Assembly: GCA_900555635.1 (NCBI GenBank)
Contig: USLU01000013.1
Span: forward strand, 39,735-103,734
Reading direction: 5' to 3'
DNA: 64,000 nucleotides
DNA from: an uncultured Bacteroides sp.
GTDB lineage: Bacteria > Bacteroidota > Bacteroidia > Bacteroidales > Bacteroidaceae
The position numbers and the translations under genes are program-made. Shown one piece after another: positions 1 to 8,251 of this stretch; position 1 is the stretch's first letter; the number at the start of each line of letters is the position of its first letter. The notes under the pieces were generated by a model that saw only the letters and a list, made by a program, of their open reading frames with translations, had not been told where the DNA came from and ran no database searches.

Positions 1-794
1 ATCAAACGGTAAGTACCACCATCAATCACAGCATCAGCATATTTCTTTGCCTCACGGAAAGATTCAGCACCCTCTTTTCCTTCTTCTTGCAGCGCCACGC
101 CCTTGTTAATATAAAGCTGGCACAAGTAATGCTGAACAACTCCTTTTACCAAACGACCGGCATCGGGATGAGTTTCCGGCAGAGCCAATGCAAACTTTTC
201 CAGATCATCTATGGCAAGCTGATAAGTTTCGACACGTGTGCTGCGTTGGAAATCGTAACGCGGTCCGGTGATACGTTCTGTTACCAAGGGTACTCCACCA
301 TACAACTCGCCTAAATTCATATAAGCGTATCCTCTGAAGAAATGGGCTTCCGCTAATGTTTGGGCCTTATCCGATTCTGAGTCCCATGCCACTTCCTCGG
401 CAGCAGTGATAGCCAGATTGGCTTGGGAAACTAAATTATAGAAGTTGTTGTACACTTGTTTGTAGATGTCATAGTCAGCTGCCAGCTTACTATAATCATT
501 CATATTTTGTGCATCACGACCGTTAGGTACATCAAACATATCGGTACCGTTGCTACCCATATAGAAATGTCTCGGAGAGAACTGCATGGGAGCCGAAGTA
601 CAGAAGATATCACGTACTTTCTCGTAACAAGATGTCACCACCTGTTTCACCTGGTTGGAGCTCTTGAACACATTCTCAATCGCATACGAAGAATCCGGAT
701 TTTCCTTTAAGAAAGCCGTATCATCACAACCGCTTGCCATGACTACGGTCAAAGCTATCAATCCAATATTAATTTTATTTTTAAGAACATTCAT
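1..794 (-). CDS. SusD/RagB-like outer-membrane lipoprotein (partial, C-terminus beyond left edge)
   Basis: This is the N-terminal 264 codons of a SusD-family surface glycan-binding lipoprotein, the partner that lids a SusC transporter. The reading starts MNVLKNKINIG and has a lipoprotein signal ending ASGC, so Cys24 would be lipidated. SusD-type tetratricopeptide helices follow, with the typical stretch ending AEAHFFRGYAYMNLG and GGVPLVTE. The gene begins 20 bases after the stop of the STN-type SusC, so the two are surely co-transcribed. The 3' part is outside the window, so substrate cannot be inferred. Family call is firm; glycan specificity is unknown. Confidence 0.93.
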   Translation of the reverse strand, partial: MNVLKNKINIGLIALTVVMASGCDDTAFLKENPDSSYAIENVFKSSNQVKQVVTSCYEKVRDIFCTSAPMQFSPRHFYMGSNGTDMFDVPNGRDAQNMNDYSKLAADYDIYKQVYNNFYNLVSQANLAITAAEEVAWDSESDKAQTLAEAHFFRGYAYMNLGELYGGVPLVTERITGPRYDFQRSTRVETYQLAIDDLEKFALALPETHPDAGRLVKGVVQHYLCQLYINKGVALQEEGKEGAESFREAKKYADAVIDGGTYRL

Positions 795-814
795 AATTCA
801 TCAAAGTATTAAAT

Positions 815-3800
815 TTAGAAACTAATGTTTGCTCCCAAAGAGAGATTTGTAGAAATAGGATACGTAGAAGACAAGATTGTGTTGCCCAATTCCGGATCTC
901 CATTCTCCCAACCTGTAATCGTGAACAAGTTCTTGCCGGTAAAGAATACTCTCAGATTATTAATACCAAAGTTCTTTATCTTAGCAGAATTAAAGGTATA
1001 AGACAACGTGATATCTTGCAAGCGTACAAATGCACGGCTTTGCAGACCTTTGAAGCGTCCATCTCCACTGAAGTTTGCTGCCGGGTATTTATTGCTGGGG
1101 CGATCTTCAGTCCAATAAGGTATATACATATTGCTGGAGTAGGCACCACCGCCACCCCCACCTGCAAGGAATGCCGGTGCATTTTCGCTTACATAATATC
1201 CATTTCCGCCGAATGTACCGCTAAGCATAAAGTACAATTGAAGATTCTTCCACGAAATAGTATTCGCCAAACTCATCTTGAAACGGGGATCTGATGAACC
1301 AAGTATAGTACGGTCTTCCACGCCGATTGTTCCATTACCACTAATATCCACATATTTCGGATTACCGGGAGTCGCGCCGTTAGCTTTTATATATTCCGTG
1401 TCATCCTTCTGCACAATGCCGGCTACCTTATAACCGTAAATAGAATGTATGGATTCTCCGATAAATAAGTTATTGCCCAAATCATTGTCTTCCTTACCAT
1501 CGCCGTCCAAATCTTCACCATACAAATGAACCAGTTTATTACGATTCAGCCAGAATGTCAGATTAGTATCCCATTTCCAGTCCTTATTTTGAAAATTTAC
1601 AGAACGGACGTTGATTTCCACACCACGGTTAGCTACTTCACCCATCGTAGATATCATATTTTCAAAACCGGTCATTGAAGGAATAGTGCGTTTAAAGATC
1701 TGATCGGTAGTTCTTGACAAATAAACGTCCATGTTTACAAACAGGCGATTGTTCAACCAAGCCGATTCAAAACCGAAGTTCCATGAGTCAGTTGTTTCCC
1801 ATCCAAGACCGCTATTACCCAAAGTATTCTGTCTGATACCAAACGAAGGAACCTTCGAATTTCCAAAAGGATAAGCTATACCACCACCGGGGCCGATAAC
1901 CGCTTCAGACAGTGTTCCGTAAGGATTGATACCTTGGTTACCATTTCTACCCCAAGATAATTTAAGCTTCAAATCATTCAAGAAAGTGGCTTTCTCCATG
2001 AATTTTTCATGAGTAACGCGCCATGCACCACCGAAGGCGTAGAAATTACCCCACTTGTTTTCCTCACCGAATACCGAAGCACCATCTCTACGATAAGAAC
2101 CGGTGAAGTAATAAGCATCATTAAAAGAGTAAGATGCACGGGCAAAATATCCGGCATTACGACGGCGGGTAATACCTGTGGTCGTTTTTTGCGTAGTAGC
2201 ATACTGCAAGCCATTGTACCCTAAACTTGTATTACCATTAGCCACATAATCGCGTCCTTCCATTTTGTCCCATCTATCAAGCTTGCTATCACGGGTAGCA
2301 ACAGCAGTCAAATCAATGGTATGCTTACCGAATGTATTTTTGTAATTCAAGATATTATCTATAACCCAGCTATTTGTTTTAGAGTTCTGATAATAACCAT
2401 TGGTTGAACCCAACATCGAATAAACCGTTTTTTCAGAATAACGGGACTCATCGTCGTATGCTCCCAATGGAGCAAAATATCCTTCATGATAGAATTCTCC
2501 ACCATCGTTCACATTCATGTAAGCCGAATAGTTGAAACGATAGCTCAACCCCTTTACCCAAGGAAGTTTTACAACAGCATGTGTATTGATGCGGAAAGTA
2601 CGTCTGAGATCCAGATTGTCGTATGTACCTGATTGGTCTTTCCACAATGGATTCTCAAAGGTATTAGAACCTAAGGGGAATCTTTCTAATAAATTAGTTC
2701 CTTTGCGATACATCACATCGTACGGGCCTAGAAGAACGGCTCTGTTATACTCGGCACCTACACCCGAGTAATCGGAATGAGTATAAGAAGCATCCGCACC
2801 TACTTCCAACCAGTCTGTAATGTCCGTGCTAATCTTGCCCATCATCGTGAAACGTGAGAAGTCATCACCGATCATAATACCTTGATTATCCGTAAAAGAA
2901 GTCGACATATAATAATTCATCTTCTCACCTGCACCCGCCACAGATACTTGATAATCTTGCAACCAACCTGTACGGGAAATCTCGTCCAACCAGTTGGTCT
3001 CCTGTCCGGCTTCGTAACTGGCTCTTTGTTGTTCGCTCAATGATTCTACAGTAGCACCATTCTTATCATGCAGCATCTCCAAATACTGTTTACCGTTCAT
3101 GAATTCCGGTTGGCGATGCCACGATTGCATGGTACCGGTCATATTCAAATTGATTACCGGTTTGCCTGATTTACCGCGTTTAGTGGTAATCGCGATCACA
3201 CCGTTTGCCGAACGTGAACCGTATGCGGCTGCTGAAGTAGCATCCTTCAATACATCAATTGTGGCTATATCATTCGGATTGATATCATTCAAGTTACCTA
3301 AGAAGATCACACCGTCTACAATCAACAACGGGTCATTGTTGCCCGATATTGAATTTTGTCCACGTACCAACATCGAAGGTTGTCCACCAGCCGTATTGCT
3401 GGCACCAATATCAAGTCCGCCCACCGAACCTTTCAATGTTTCCAAAGCATTTGTATTGGAAACCAATGCTACCGGCGAATTTTCCAACTTCAAAGAAGAA
3501 ACCGAACCGGTGAAATCTTTCTTGGTAGTTGTTCCGTAACCGATAACTACCACTTCGTCCAAGAGCTGAGTATCTTCTTTCAAAGTGACCGCAAGCATTT
3601 TCCCACTCTGCGCTTTTAGTAGTTGAGTCTGATAGCCGATGTAAGAAATCTCTAAAGTAGAGTTAGAGGCGGCATCCAAGGTGAAATTACCGTCAATATC
3701 GGTAGTTGTACCACTGGATGTGCCTTGAACTCTGATGGTGGCACCAATAATAGGCTCGCCACTCGGATCAACAATACGTCCCGCTACTTTACCTTGTTGT

Positions 3801-4120
3801 GCAGGAGCAGCTGCCGGACTCGCTTTCTTTATAACAATCTTCTTACCCTGAATTTCGTAACTTAATTCGTTTTGTCCCTGTAGAATCTGCTTTGCAACTT
3901 CTTCGATAGTTGCATTTTCCAATAAAACAGATACACGTTTCTTTGTATTTACATCTACTGATGAAAACACGAAGGAATATCCTGAGGTGTTTTTCAGTTG
4001 TTCCATTGCCTCTTTTACCGTTACATTATCGGCTTTTAGCGTGATGTCCTGCGAAAAAACCGATAAGTTAAAGCAAAGCGCTGCCGAGGCTACTAACATA
4101 GCCCTTTTAAAATATCTCAT
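815..4120 (-). CDS. SusC-like TonB-dependent receptor with N-terminal STN signalling domain
   Basis: This 1101-residue outer-membrane TonB-dependent transporter imports oligosaccharides with its SusD partner. In order: signal peptide (to about residue 24), an STN secretin/TonB short N-terminal domain (about 25-97), a carboxypeptidase-D regulatory-like beta-sandwich (about 112-190) with the family pattern GEPIIGATIRVQGT, a TonB box/plug starting near DEVVVIGYG, then the 22-strand barrel. The STN domain is the feature that lets such receptors signal through FecR to an ECF sigma factor, and both regulators lie immediately upstream at 4362-6035. Known systems of this layout often serve host-derived glycans, but the ligand here cannot be read from sequence. 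Confidence 0.95.
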   Translation of the reverse strand: MRYFKRAMLVASAALCFNLSVFSQDITLKADNVTVKEAMEQLKNTSGYSFVFSSVDVNTKKRVSVLLENATIEEVAKQILQGQNELSYEIQGKKIVIKKASPAAAPAQQGKVAGRIVDPSGEPIIGATIRVQGTSSGTTTDIDGNFTLDAASNSTLEISYIGYQTQLLKAQSGKMLAVTLKEDTQLLDEVVVIGYGTTTKKDFTGSVSSLKLENSPVALVSNTNALETLKGSVGGLDIGASNTAGGQPSMLVRGQNSISGNNDPLLIVDGVIFLGNLNDINPNDIATIDVLKDATSAAAYGSRSANGVIAITTKRGKSGKPVINLNMTGTMQSWHRQPEFMNGKQYLEMLHDKNGATVESLSEQQRASYEAGQETNWLDEISRTGWLQDYQVSVAGAGEKMNYYMSTSFTDNQGIMIGDDFSRFTMMGKISTDITDWLEVGADASYTHSDYSGVGAEYNRAVLLGPYDVMYRKGTNLLERFPLGSNTFENPLWKDQSGTYDNLDLRRTFRINTHAVVKLPWVKGLSYRFNYSAYMNVNDGGEFYHEGYFAPLGAYDDESRYSEKTVYSMLGSTNGYYQNSKTNSWVIDNILNYKNTFGKHTIDLTAVATRDSKLDRWDKMEGRDYVANGNTSLGYNGLQYATTQKTTTGITRRRNAGYFARASYSFNDAYYFTGSYRRDGASVFGEENKWGNFYAFGGAWRVTHEKFMEKATFLNDLKLKLSWGRNGNQGINPYGTLSEAVIGPGGGIAYPFGNSKVPSFGIRQNTLGNSGLGWETTDSWNFGFESAWLNNRLFVNMDVYLSRTTDQIFKRTIPSMTGFENMISTMGEVANRGVEINVRSVNFQNKDWKWDTNLTFWLNRNKLVHLYGEDLDGDGKEDNDLGNNLFIGESIHSIYGYKVAGIVQKDDTEYIKANGATPGNPKYVDISGNGTIGVEDRTILGSSDPRFKMSLANTISWKNLQLYFMLSGTFGGNGYYVSENAPAFLAGGGGGGAYSSNMYIPYWTEDRPSNKYPAANFSGDGRFKGLQSRAFVRLQDITLSYTFNSAKIKNFGINNLRVFFTGKNLFTITGWENGDPELGNTILSSTYPISTNLSLGANISF

Positions 4121-4156
4121 AATTCTCTTGATTTTTAATTAAATAACTAAGGAAAG

Positions 4157-4271
4157 TTGATAAGATTATTTTAAAGATTTTCTATCTTTGCATAATCTCA
4201 AATTCAAGATGGTCTCTTTCAAGGCAACTTGACTTTTAATCCGGAGGGTGTTGCCGCATCCTCCGTTTTTA
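4157..4271 (+). ncRNA. Putative cis-antisense sRNA opposite the SusC leader (DonS-like)
   Basis: A complete small transcription unit lies on the strand opposite SusC, between SusC and fecR. A TTG element (4157-4159) stands 23 bases before TATCTTTG (4183-4190), which matches the Bacteroides TAnnTTTG -7 consensus. An intrinsic terminator follows: CGGAGGGTG (4242-4250) pairs with CATCCTCCG (4257-4265) around TTGCCG, then a T-tract. A start near 4197 would give an RNA of about 75 bases, antisense to the SusC mRNA leader. Antisense RNAs at this place are known in ECF/anti-sigma polysaccharide loci of B. fragilis (DonS class). Transcription here is inferred. Confidence 0.62.
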
Positions 4272-4361
4272 TTATTCAAGTGCCTTCTCTGCTTTAGTCG
4301 GAAGGTTTTGTTCTCATGCTTTTATTTTTTAAGGTTCAACAAATATATTACTTCTCAAAAA

Positions 4362-5372
4362 TCAATACAATATATATTTATCATCTTCATAACGATACTT
4401 CATTCTATTGGTAGAAGCAATCGTTTGGAGTACTTCGTCAATCGTATTTCCTACTATCTTAAAGCTTCCGTAAAAACGCTTGTTAGTTAAAGAGTCAGCA
4501 ACTTCTATCTCCACATCATAACTGCGCATCAACTTCTTGGCTATATCTTCCAGTAGTTCCTCGTCAAAGAATAATTCATTCCTGGACCATACATTGGCAT
4601 AATCTACCTGCGTCTTTGACTTTGTCATAATACCTGTCCGCTTATTAAGAACCATTTTTTCCTGAGGTTCCAGATAGAGAGTAGGCATTTTTTTCATTTT
4701 ATTCATCAAAGCTACTTTGCCCTCCATCAAGTTCACCGCCACTTCTTCATCCTCGGGGTAATTCTTGAAATTGAACTTCGTGCCCAGCACTCTCAAATTC
4801 AATTCTCTTGTTTTTATTTCAAAAGGTATCTCTGCATTTCTTGTAACTTCAAAATAACCTTCACCTTCTAAAGAGAGCTTTCTATCTTCTACACCGAATC
4901 CCTGCGAATAAACAATCTTGGAACCGGCATTCAACCAAACCTCTGTTCCGTCAGGCAAAAACAATCGGGTGCGTGAACCTAATGGAGCCTCAACCACCAT
5001 ATCCGCAAAAGTACCTTTCACCGTTTCTTTTCCTTGCCAATAAGCAGCTAGAGGTAACATCAAAATCAAAACGACAGCCGCTACCCTATACAGCATCTTC
5101 CAGGAGAATCGGCGGATTTGTTCTTTCTTTTTCTCCACATCGGATACGCGCTGCTTAAACAAATCAAATGCCTTGTCTTTATTAAAAGAAGCATTTTCGT
5201 TCAACACACCCGAAGAGAACCAGACTTCCAACTGAGTCCGTACATAAGTACGATTAGCCTCTGATTTCATACTCCAACGCTTCAATTCGGCAAGAGCCTC
5301 CTTGTCTATTTCGCCGGATAAGTACGAAGTTATCAGCTTATCTACATCGCTATTTCTTTCTTCAGTATACAT
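4362..5372 (-). CDS. FecR-family anti-sigma factor
   Basis: This 336-residue inner-membrane anti-sigma factor should hold the neighbouring ECF sigma factor until the STN domain of the SusC receptor signals across the periplasm. It has an N-terminal cytoplasmic sigma-binding segment with an LKRW motif near residue 34, one membrane helix (about 95-115), and a FecR domain with EAPLGSRTRLFLPDGTEVWLNAGS and EGEGYFEVTRN, followed by a C-terminal DUF4974-like STN-contacting region (GSFKIVGNTIDEVLQTI). I place the start at the ATG at 5372 (MYTEERNSD); an in-frame TTG at 5426 would add an unlikely extra N-terminus. The sigma gene ends 69 bases upstream. Confidence 0.93.
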   Translation of the reverse strand: MYTEERNSDVDKLITSYLSGEIDKEALAELKRWSMKSEANRTYVRTQLEVWFSSGVLNENASFNKDKAFDLFKQRVSDVEKKKEQIRRFSWKMLYRVAAVVLILMLPLAAYWQGKETVKGTFADMVVEAPLGSRTRLFLPDGTEVWLNAGSKIVYSQGFGVEDRKLSLEGEGYFEVTRNAEIPFEIKTRELNLRVLGTKFNFKNYPEDEEVAVNLMEGKVALMNKMKKMPTLYLEPQEKMVLNKRTGIMTKSKTQVDYANVWSRNELFFDEELLEDIAKKLMRSYDVEIEVADSLTNKRFYGSFKIVGNTIDEVLQTIASTNRMKYRYEDDKYILY

Positions 5373-5441
5373 AGTATCAAGTGCATTTATAAGTAAGACA
5401 AAAAAGAAACCATACAGGGTAGTCAAAATCTAACGTTTTTC

Positions 5442-6035
5442 TCAAATTCTTAAGAAGAAGCAGAAGATAAACAGCTTCAAGTAGCTCCCCATATTCTTTT
5501 GCAATGAAGCTATTGCATTCTTTATATGGTACTTAACGGTGTTTACGGATATATTCAACTCAGAAGCTATTTCCTCATACTTTTTTTGTTCGAAACGACT
5601 TTTCTTAAAGACCGCACGGCATTCTTGCGGAAGACTTTCAATGCATTGGGAAAGTTTCTCTTCAAGCTCCCGATCCAGCAACTCTCCCAACGGATGATTA
5701 TCTTCCACAAATATAGTATTCAGGAAATCTACATTTTCAGGAAGCATAAAAGAAGAAAAGCGAAGTTCGGTCCGATGGGCTAATGAATTCAGTTCATTCA
5801 AACATCGGTTCCGTACCGCACGCATCAGGTAAGCACGAATGGAGCGAGTTATTTCAATATCAGCACGATGCTCCCATAAGTAAAATATGGTATCATCTAC
5901 TATTTCTTCAGCTAGAGAAGAATCATTCAGTAATTGGTACGCAAAACGACAAAGAAGAACATAGTGGCAATCATATATATACTGAAATGCCTTTTCGTCT
6001 CCTTGTTTCAGTTTGTCAATTATGTGTATATCCAT
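5442..6035 (-). CDS. ECF RNA polymerase sigma factor (Bacteroides expansion type)
   Basis: This 197-residue sigma-70 factor of the extracytoplasmic-function group should direct transcription of the downstream SusC/SusD genes. Region 2 is visible at about residues 10-85 (DEKAFQYIYDCHYVLLCRFA, SLAEEIVDDTIFYLWEHRAD) and region 4 at about 125-180 (LPQECRAVFKKSRFEQKKYEEIA, ELNISVNTVKYHIKNA helix-turn-helix). The pairing with FecR and an STN-SusC is the classic trans-envelope signalling trio. It heads the unit; a TACTTTTG -7 element lies about 100 bases upstream on the same strand. Confidence 0.95.
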   Translation of the reverse strand: MDIHIIDKLKQGDEKAFQYIYDCHYVLLCRFAYQLLNDSSLAEEIVDDTIFYLWEHRADIEITRSIRAYLMRAVRNRCLNELNSLAHRTELRFSSFMLPENVDFLNTIFVEDNHPLGELLDRELEEKLSQCIESLPQECRAVFKKSRFEQKKYEEIASELNISVNTVKYHIKNAIASLQKNMGSYLKLFIFCFFLRI

Positions 6036-6131
6036 AGCAATCCGGGCAACAAATGGTAAATCATTAATTGTAATACTTCTATCAAGAAATCCGTACTGTT
6101 CGTTCTACGTCGGTTGAATATAAGATCGGAG

Positions 6132-6139
6132 CAAAAGTA
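6132..6139 (-). promoter_or_regulatory. -7 promoter element of the ECF sigma gene
   Basis: Read on the minus strand this is TACTTTTG, matching the Bacteroides TAnnTTTG consensus, about 97 bases before the sigma-factor start. I see no good TTTG at the -33 position, so it may be a weak or activated promoter. Confidence 0.5.
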
Positions 6140-6522
6140 ATATTATTAAATTATAATACATACTAATAGCAGAAAAAGATTAATCTATCTCAAATATAGT
6201 TGACCCAACCTATATATTGGCAGAATTTTCTTTTTCATCCTAATATGCATTTTCCAAGTGTTACATATAAGACCAAAAAGAGAAGCTACCGGGTAGTCGA
6301 AATTCATCATTTGATTGCAAGACAGGAAATTGCCCCACTCTTGTAAGTGTTGTGACTAAAAGGAAAAGAATTGTTTGCTTTTAGTCTCAATTACAGTAAC
6401 ATAACGTGAGTTCAATATAAGATAATTGACTGAATCGCGTAAGAAAACACAAAGCCAACTAACCCGAGAGAATGATTTAGTTGGCTTTTCTTTAAGAGAT
6501 TAATTTAAGGTGAGAAGTTTTA
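6140..6522. other. Non-coding spacer between the two SusC/SusD units
   Basis: No convincing reading frame is present. The stretch holds an AT-rich part, a 9-bp inverted repeat (GACTAAAAG at 6354-6362 with CTTTTAGTC at 6378-6386, function unknown) and the terminator of the second SusC/SusD unit at 6451-6488. Confidence 0.6.
6451..6488 (-). terminator. Terminator after the second SusD gene
   Basis: AAAGCCAACTAA (6451-6462) and TTAGTTGGCTTT (6477-6488) form a perfect 12-bp stem with a 14-base loop. Reading leftward from the SusD stop at 6523 it is followed by GTGTTTTC, a modest T-rich tail. Confidence 0.75.
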
Positions 6523-8238
6523 TCAGTTACTTGTAGGATTTTGCGTCAGAGTTCCCGGATAAGAATCAATTGCATCTTGTGGGATATAATAAGTTACACG
6601 ATAGTCTGTAGCGGGTATATCTTCAAATTGCTCGTGAGGACCCGGATAGCGACGTGTCAATTCTTTACCGTTACGGAACACATCATAGCTACGCTCCGCC
6701 TGATAAGCCAGTTCCAGTTGGCGTTCTTTATCAATACGTTCTCCGGCATTGGTAGCATCCAGAGAAGTATACCCTTCGCCCGGAATAGAACGCTCGCGGA
6801 CAGTATTTAAGTCGCGCAATGCTTCGGGATATTTTCCTAACTTGGCGTATGCCTCGGCACGATTCATATAAATCTCTCCCAAACGGCTGATGACCGGCGA
6901 ATGCAGGTGGGTGTCTTCACCCTCGCGTGAACACTTCGTGATGTAGAACTGCGGATATACCCGGTTCAAAGAAATGTAGTAATCAAGTACACCGGTATAG
7001 GTATTTCCATCTTTGTAATTGATTGAATAGATTTCTTGTTCAGCGTCTACCGGAGTCAATGTATAAGTATTATCGCCCTCCTTGCAAGTCACTGTGTTGC
7101 CAGTGTGGGTTACAGGTGCCTGGATATAATTCAACGTAGTAGGACTGTCTTGTACAATGACGCGGAAAACTTCTGTATATCCGCTACCGTCCTCTTTTTC
7201 CTCATAGGTGGGTTCAATGAAAGAGGCACGAGCATCTACTATTTTATAATGATCGGGACGCCAGTCGTTACGGCCTGTTTCGTCCAACAAAGCAATGTAT
7301 TTGGCGCTGGCATACATTTCGCCCCAACCCATACCACCGATATTGGCATACATACCACCCACACCGTAGTAATGATCCCAACCGGAAAACTCGGAAGCCA
7401 AACGTTTCACTACAAAAATGGCTTCTTTGTTGTTCTCGGGAACAATCGTATTGTACTTCTTGAATTCTTCATTGGAAAGCAGTGAATATTTAGGAGAATC
7501 AATCACCTTATTGGCATAGTCCACAGCCAGTTGGGCATACTTCGTATTCGGAGTTTCATAGGTTCCGCTCATATAAAGATACACTCGCGACAAGATAGCT
7601 TGCGCAGCCTCTTTAGAAGCATAAGCCGGACCTTTGTCTATGGTCATCAAGCTTTCCGCTTTCGTCAAATCACTGATTATTTGTTCGTAAGTGGCCTGTA
7701 CAGTAGCACGATCCGGTAGATTCAGATTGTTTACATCATCGGGAGTACCATTTACAATAGGCACACCTAAGTTCGTCTCAGGGCTTTGGTAGTATGGACG
7801 ACCGTATGCACGGACTAAGTAGAAGTACATCAGACCGCGGACAAAATAACACTCACCAATCTGATTGTCTATCGCTTCGCTCTGTCCTTCGTTTATCATA
7901 CTGATAATATTTGAAGCCTGGGCTACAGCTTTGTAACCGTAATCCCAAAAGTTCATCAACCGATAATTGGCCGGAGTACGTGAGTACGAGATAAATTCAA
8001 AGAACGCGTCCGTAGATCCACCGCGAATCATGATATTATCACCTGCATATTCACCGCAACGGTGCATCGGGTCCGACCACGTTTTCAACTGTGCATAAAC
8101 ACCGTTCATCAATGATTCTAATGAGGTATTCGGGTCACCTGTAATTTGTTCAGCAGCCATCGACCCGTAAGGTAAACGTTCAATGTCGCAAGCGGTCAAT
8201 GACATTACCGCAAGAAGTATAACTAATATTTTTTTCAT
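6523..8238 (-). CDS. SusD/RagB-like outer-membrane lipoprotein
   Basis: This 571-residue SusD-family lipoprotein binds glycan at the cell surface and partners the SusC encoded 13 bases upstream. A lipoprotein signal MKKILVILLAVMSLTAC puts the lipidated Cys at residue 17. The body shows the SusD helical repeat pattern (IGECYFVRGLMYFYLVRAYG at about 127-146; a C-terminal segment with GEIYMNRAEAYAKLGKYPEALRDLNTVRERS and a final YYIPQDAIDSYPGTLTQNP). Length is normal and the gene is intact. No glycosidase sits next to this pair inside the window, so the substrate is open. Confidence 0.95.
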   Translation of the reverse strand: MKKILVILLAVMSLTACDIERLPYGSMAAEQITGDPNTSLESLMNGVYAQLKTWSDPMHRCGEYAGDNIMIRGGSTDAFFEFISYSRTPANYRLMNFWDYGYKAVAQASNIISMINEGQSEAIDNQIGECYFVRGLMYFYLVRAYGRPYYQSPETNLGVPIVNGTPDDVNNLNLPDRATVQATYEQIISDLTKAESLMTIDKGPAYASKEAAQAILSRVYLYMSGTYETPNTKYAQLAVDYANKVIDSPKYSLLSNEEFKKYNTIVPENNKEAIFVVKRLASEFSGWDHYYGVGGMYANIGGMGWGEMYASAKYIALLDETGRNDWRPDHYKIVDARASFIEPTYEEKEDGSGYTEVFRVIVQDSPTTLNYIQAPVTHTGNTVTCKEGDNTYTLTPVDAEQEIYSINYKDGNTYTGVLDYYISLNRVYPQFYITKCSREGEDTHLHSPVISRLGEIYMNRAEAYAKLGKYPEALRDLNTVRERSIPGEGYTSLDATNAGERIDKERQLELAYQAERSYDVFRNGKELTRRYPGPHEQFEDIPATDYRVTYYIPQDAIDSYPGTLTQNPTSN

Positions 8239-8251
8239 AAGTCAGTTCTAA

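Noticed and set aside
5373..5426. Extended N-terminus of the FecR protein from a TTG
   Set aside because: The extension (TTLYGFFFVLLINALDT) would put a hydrophobic segment in front of the cytoplasmic sigma-binding domain; the ATG at 5372 gives a normal FecR start.
6354..6386. 9-bp inverted repeat as an invertible-promoter recombination site
   Set aside because: The arms are close together (15 bases), no invertase gene is nearby and no promoter lies between the arms; it is more likely an incidental hairpin.
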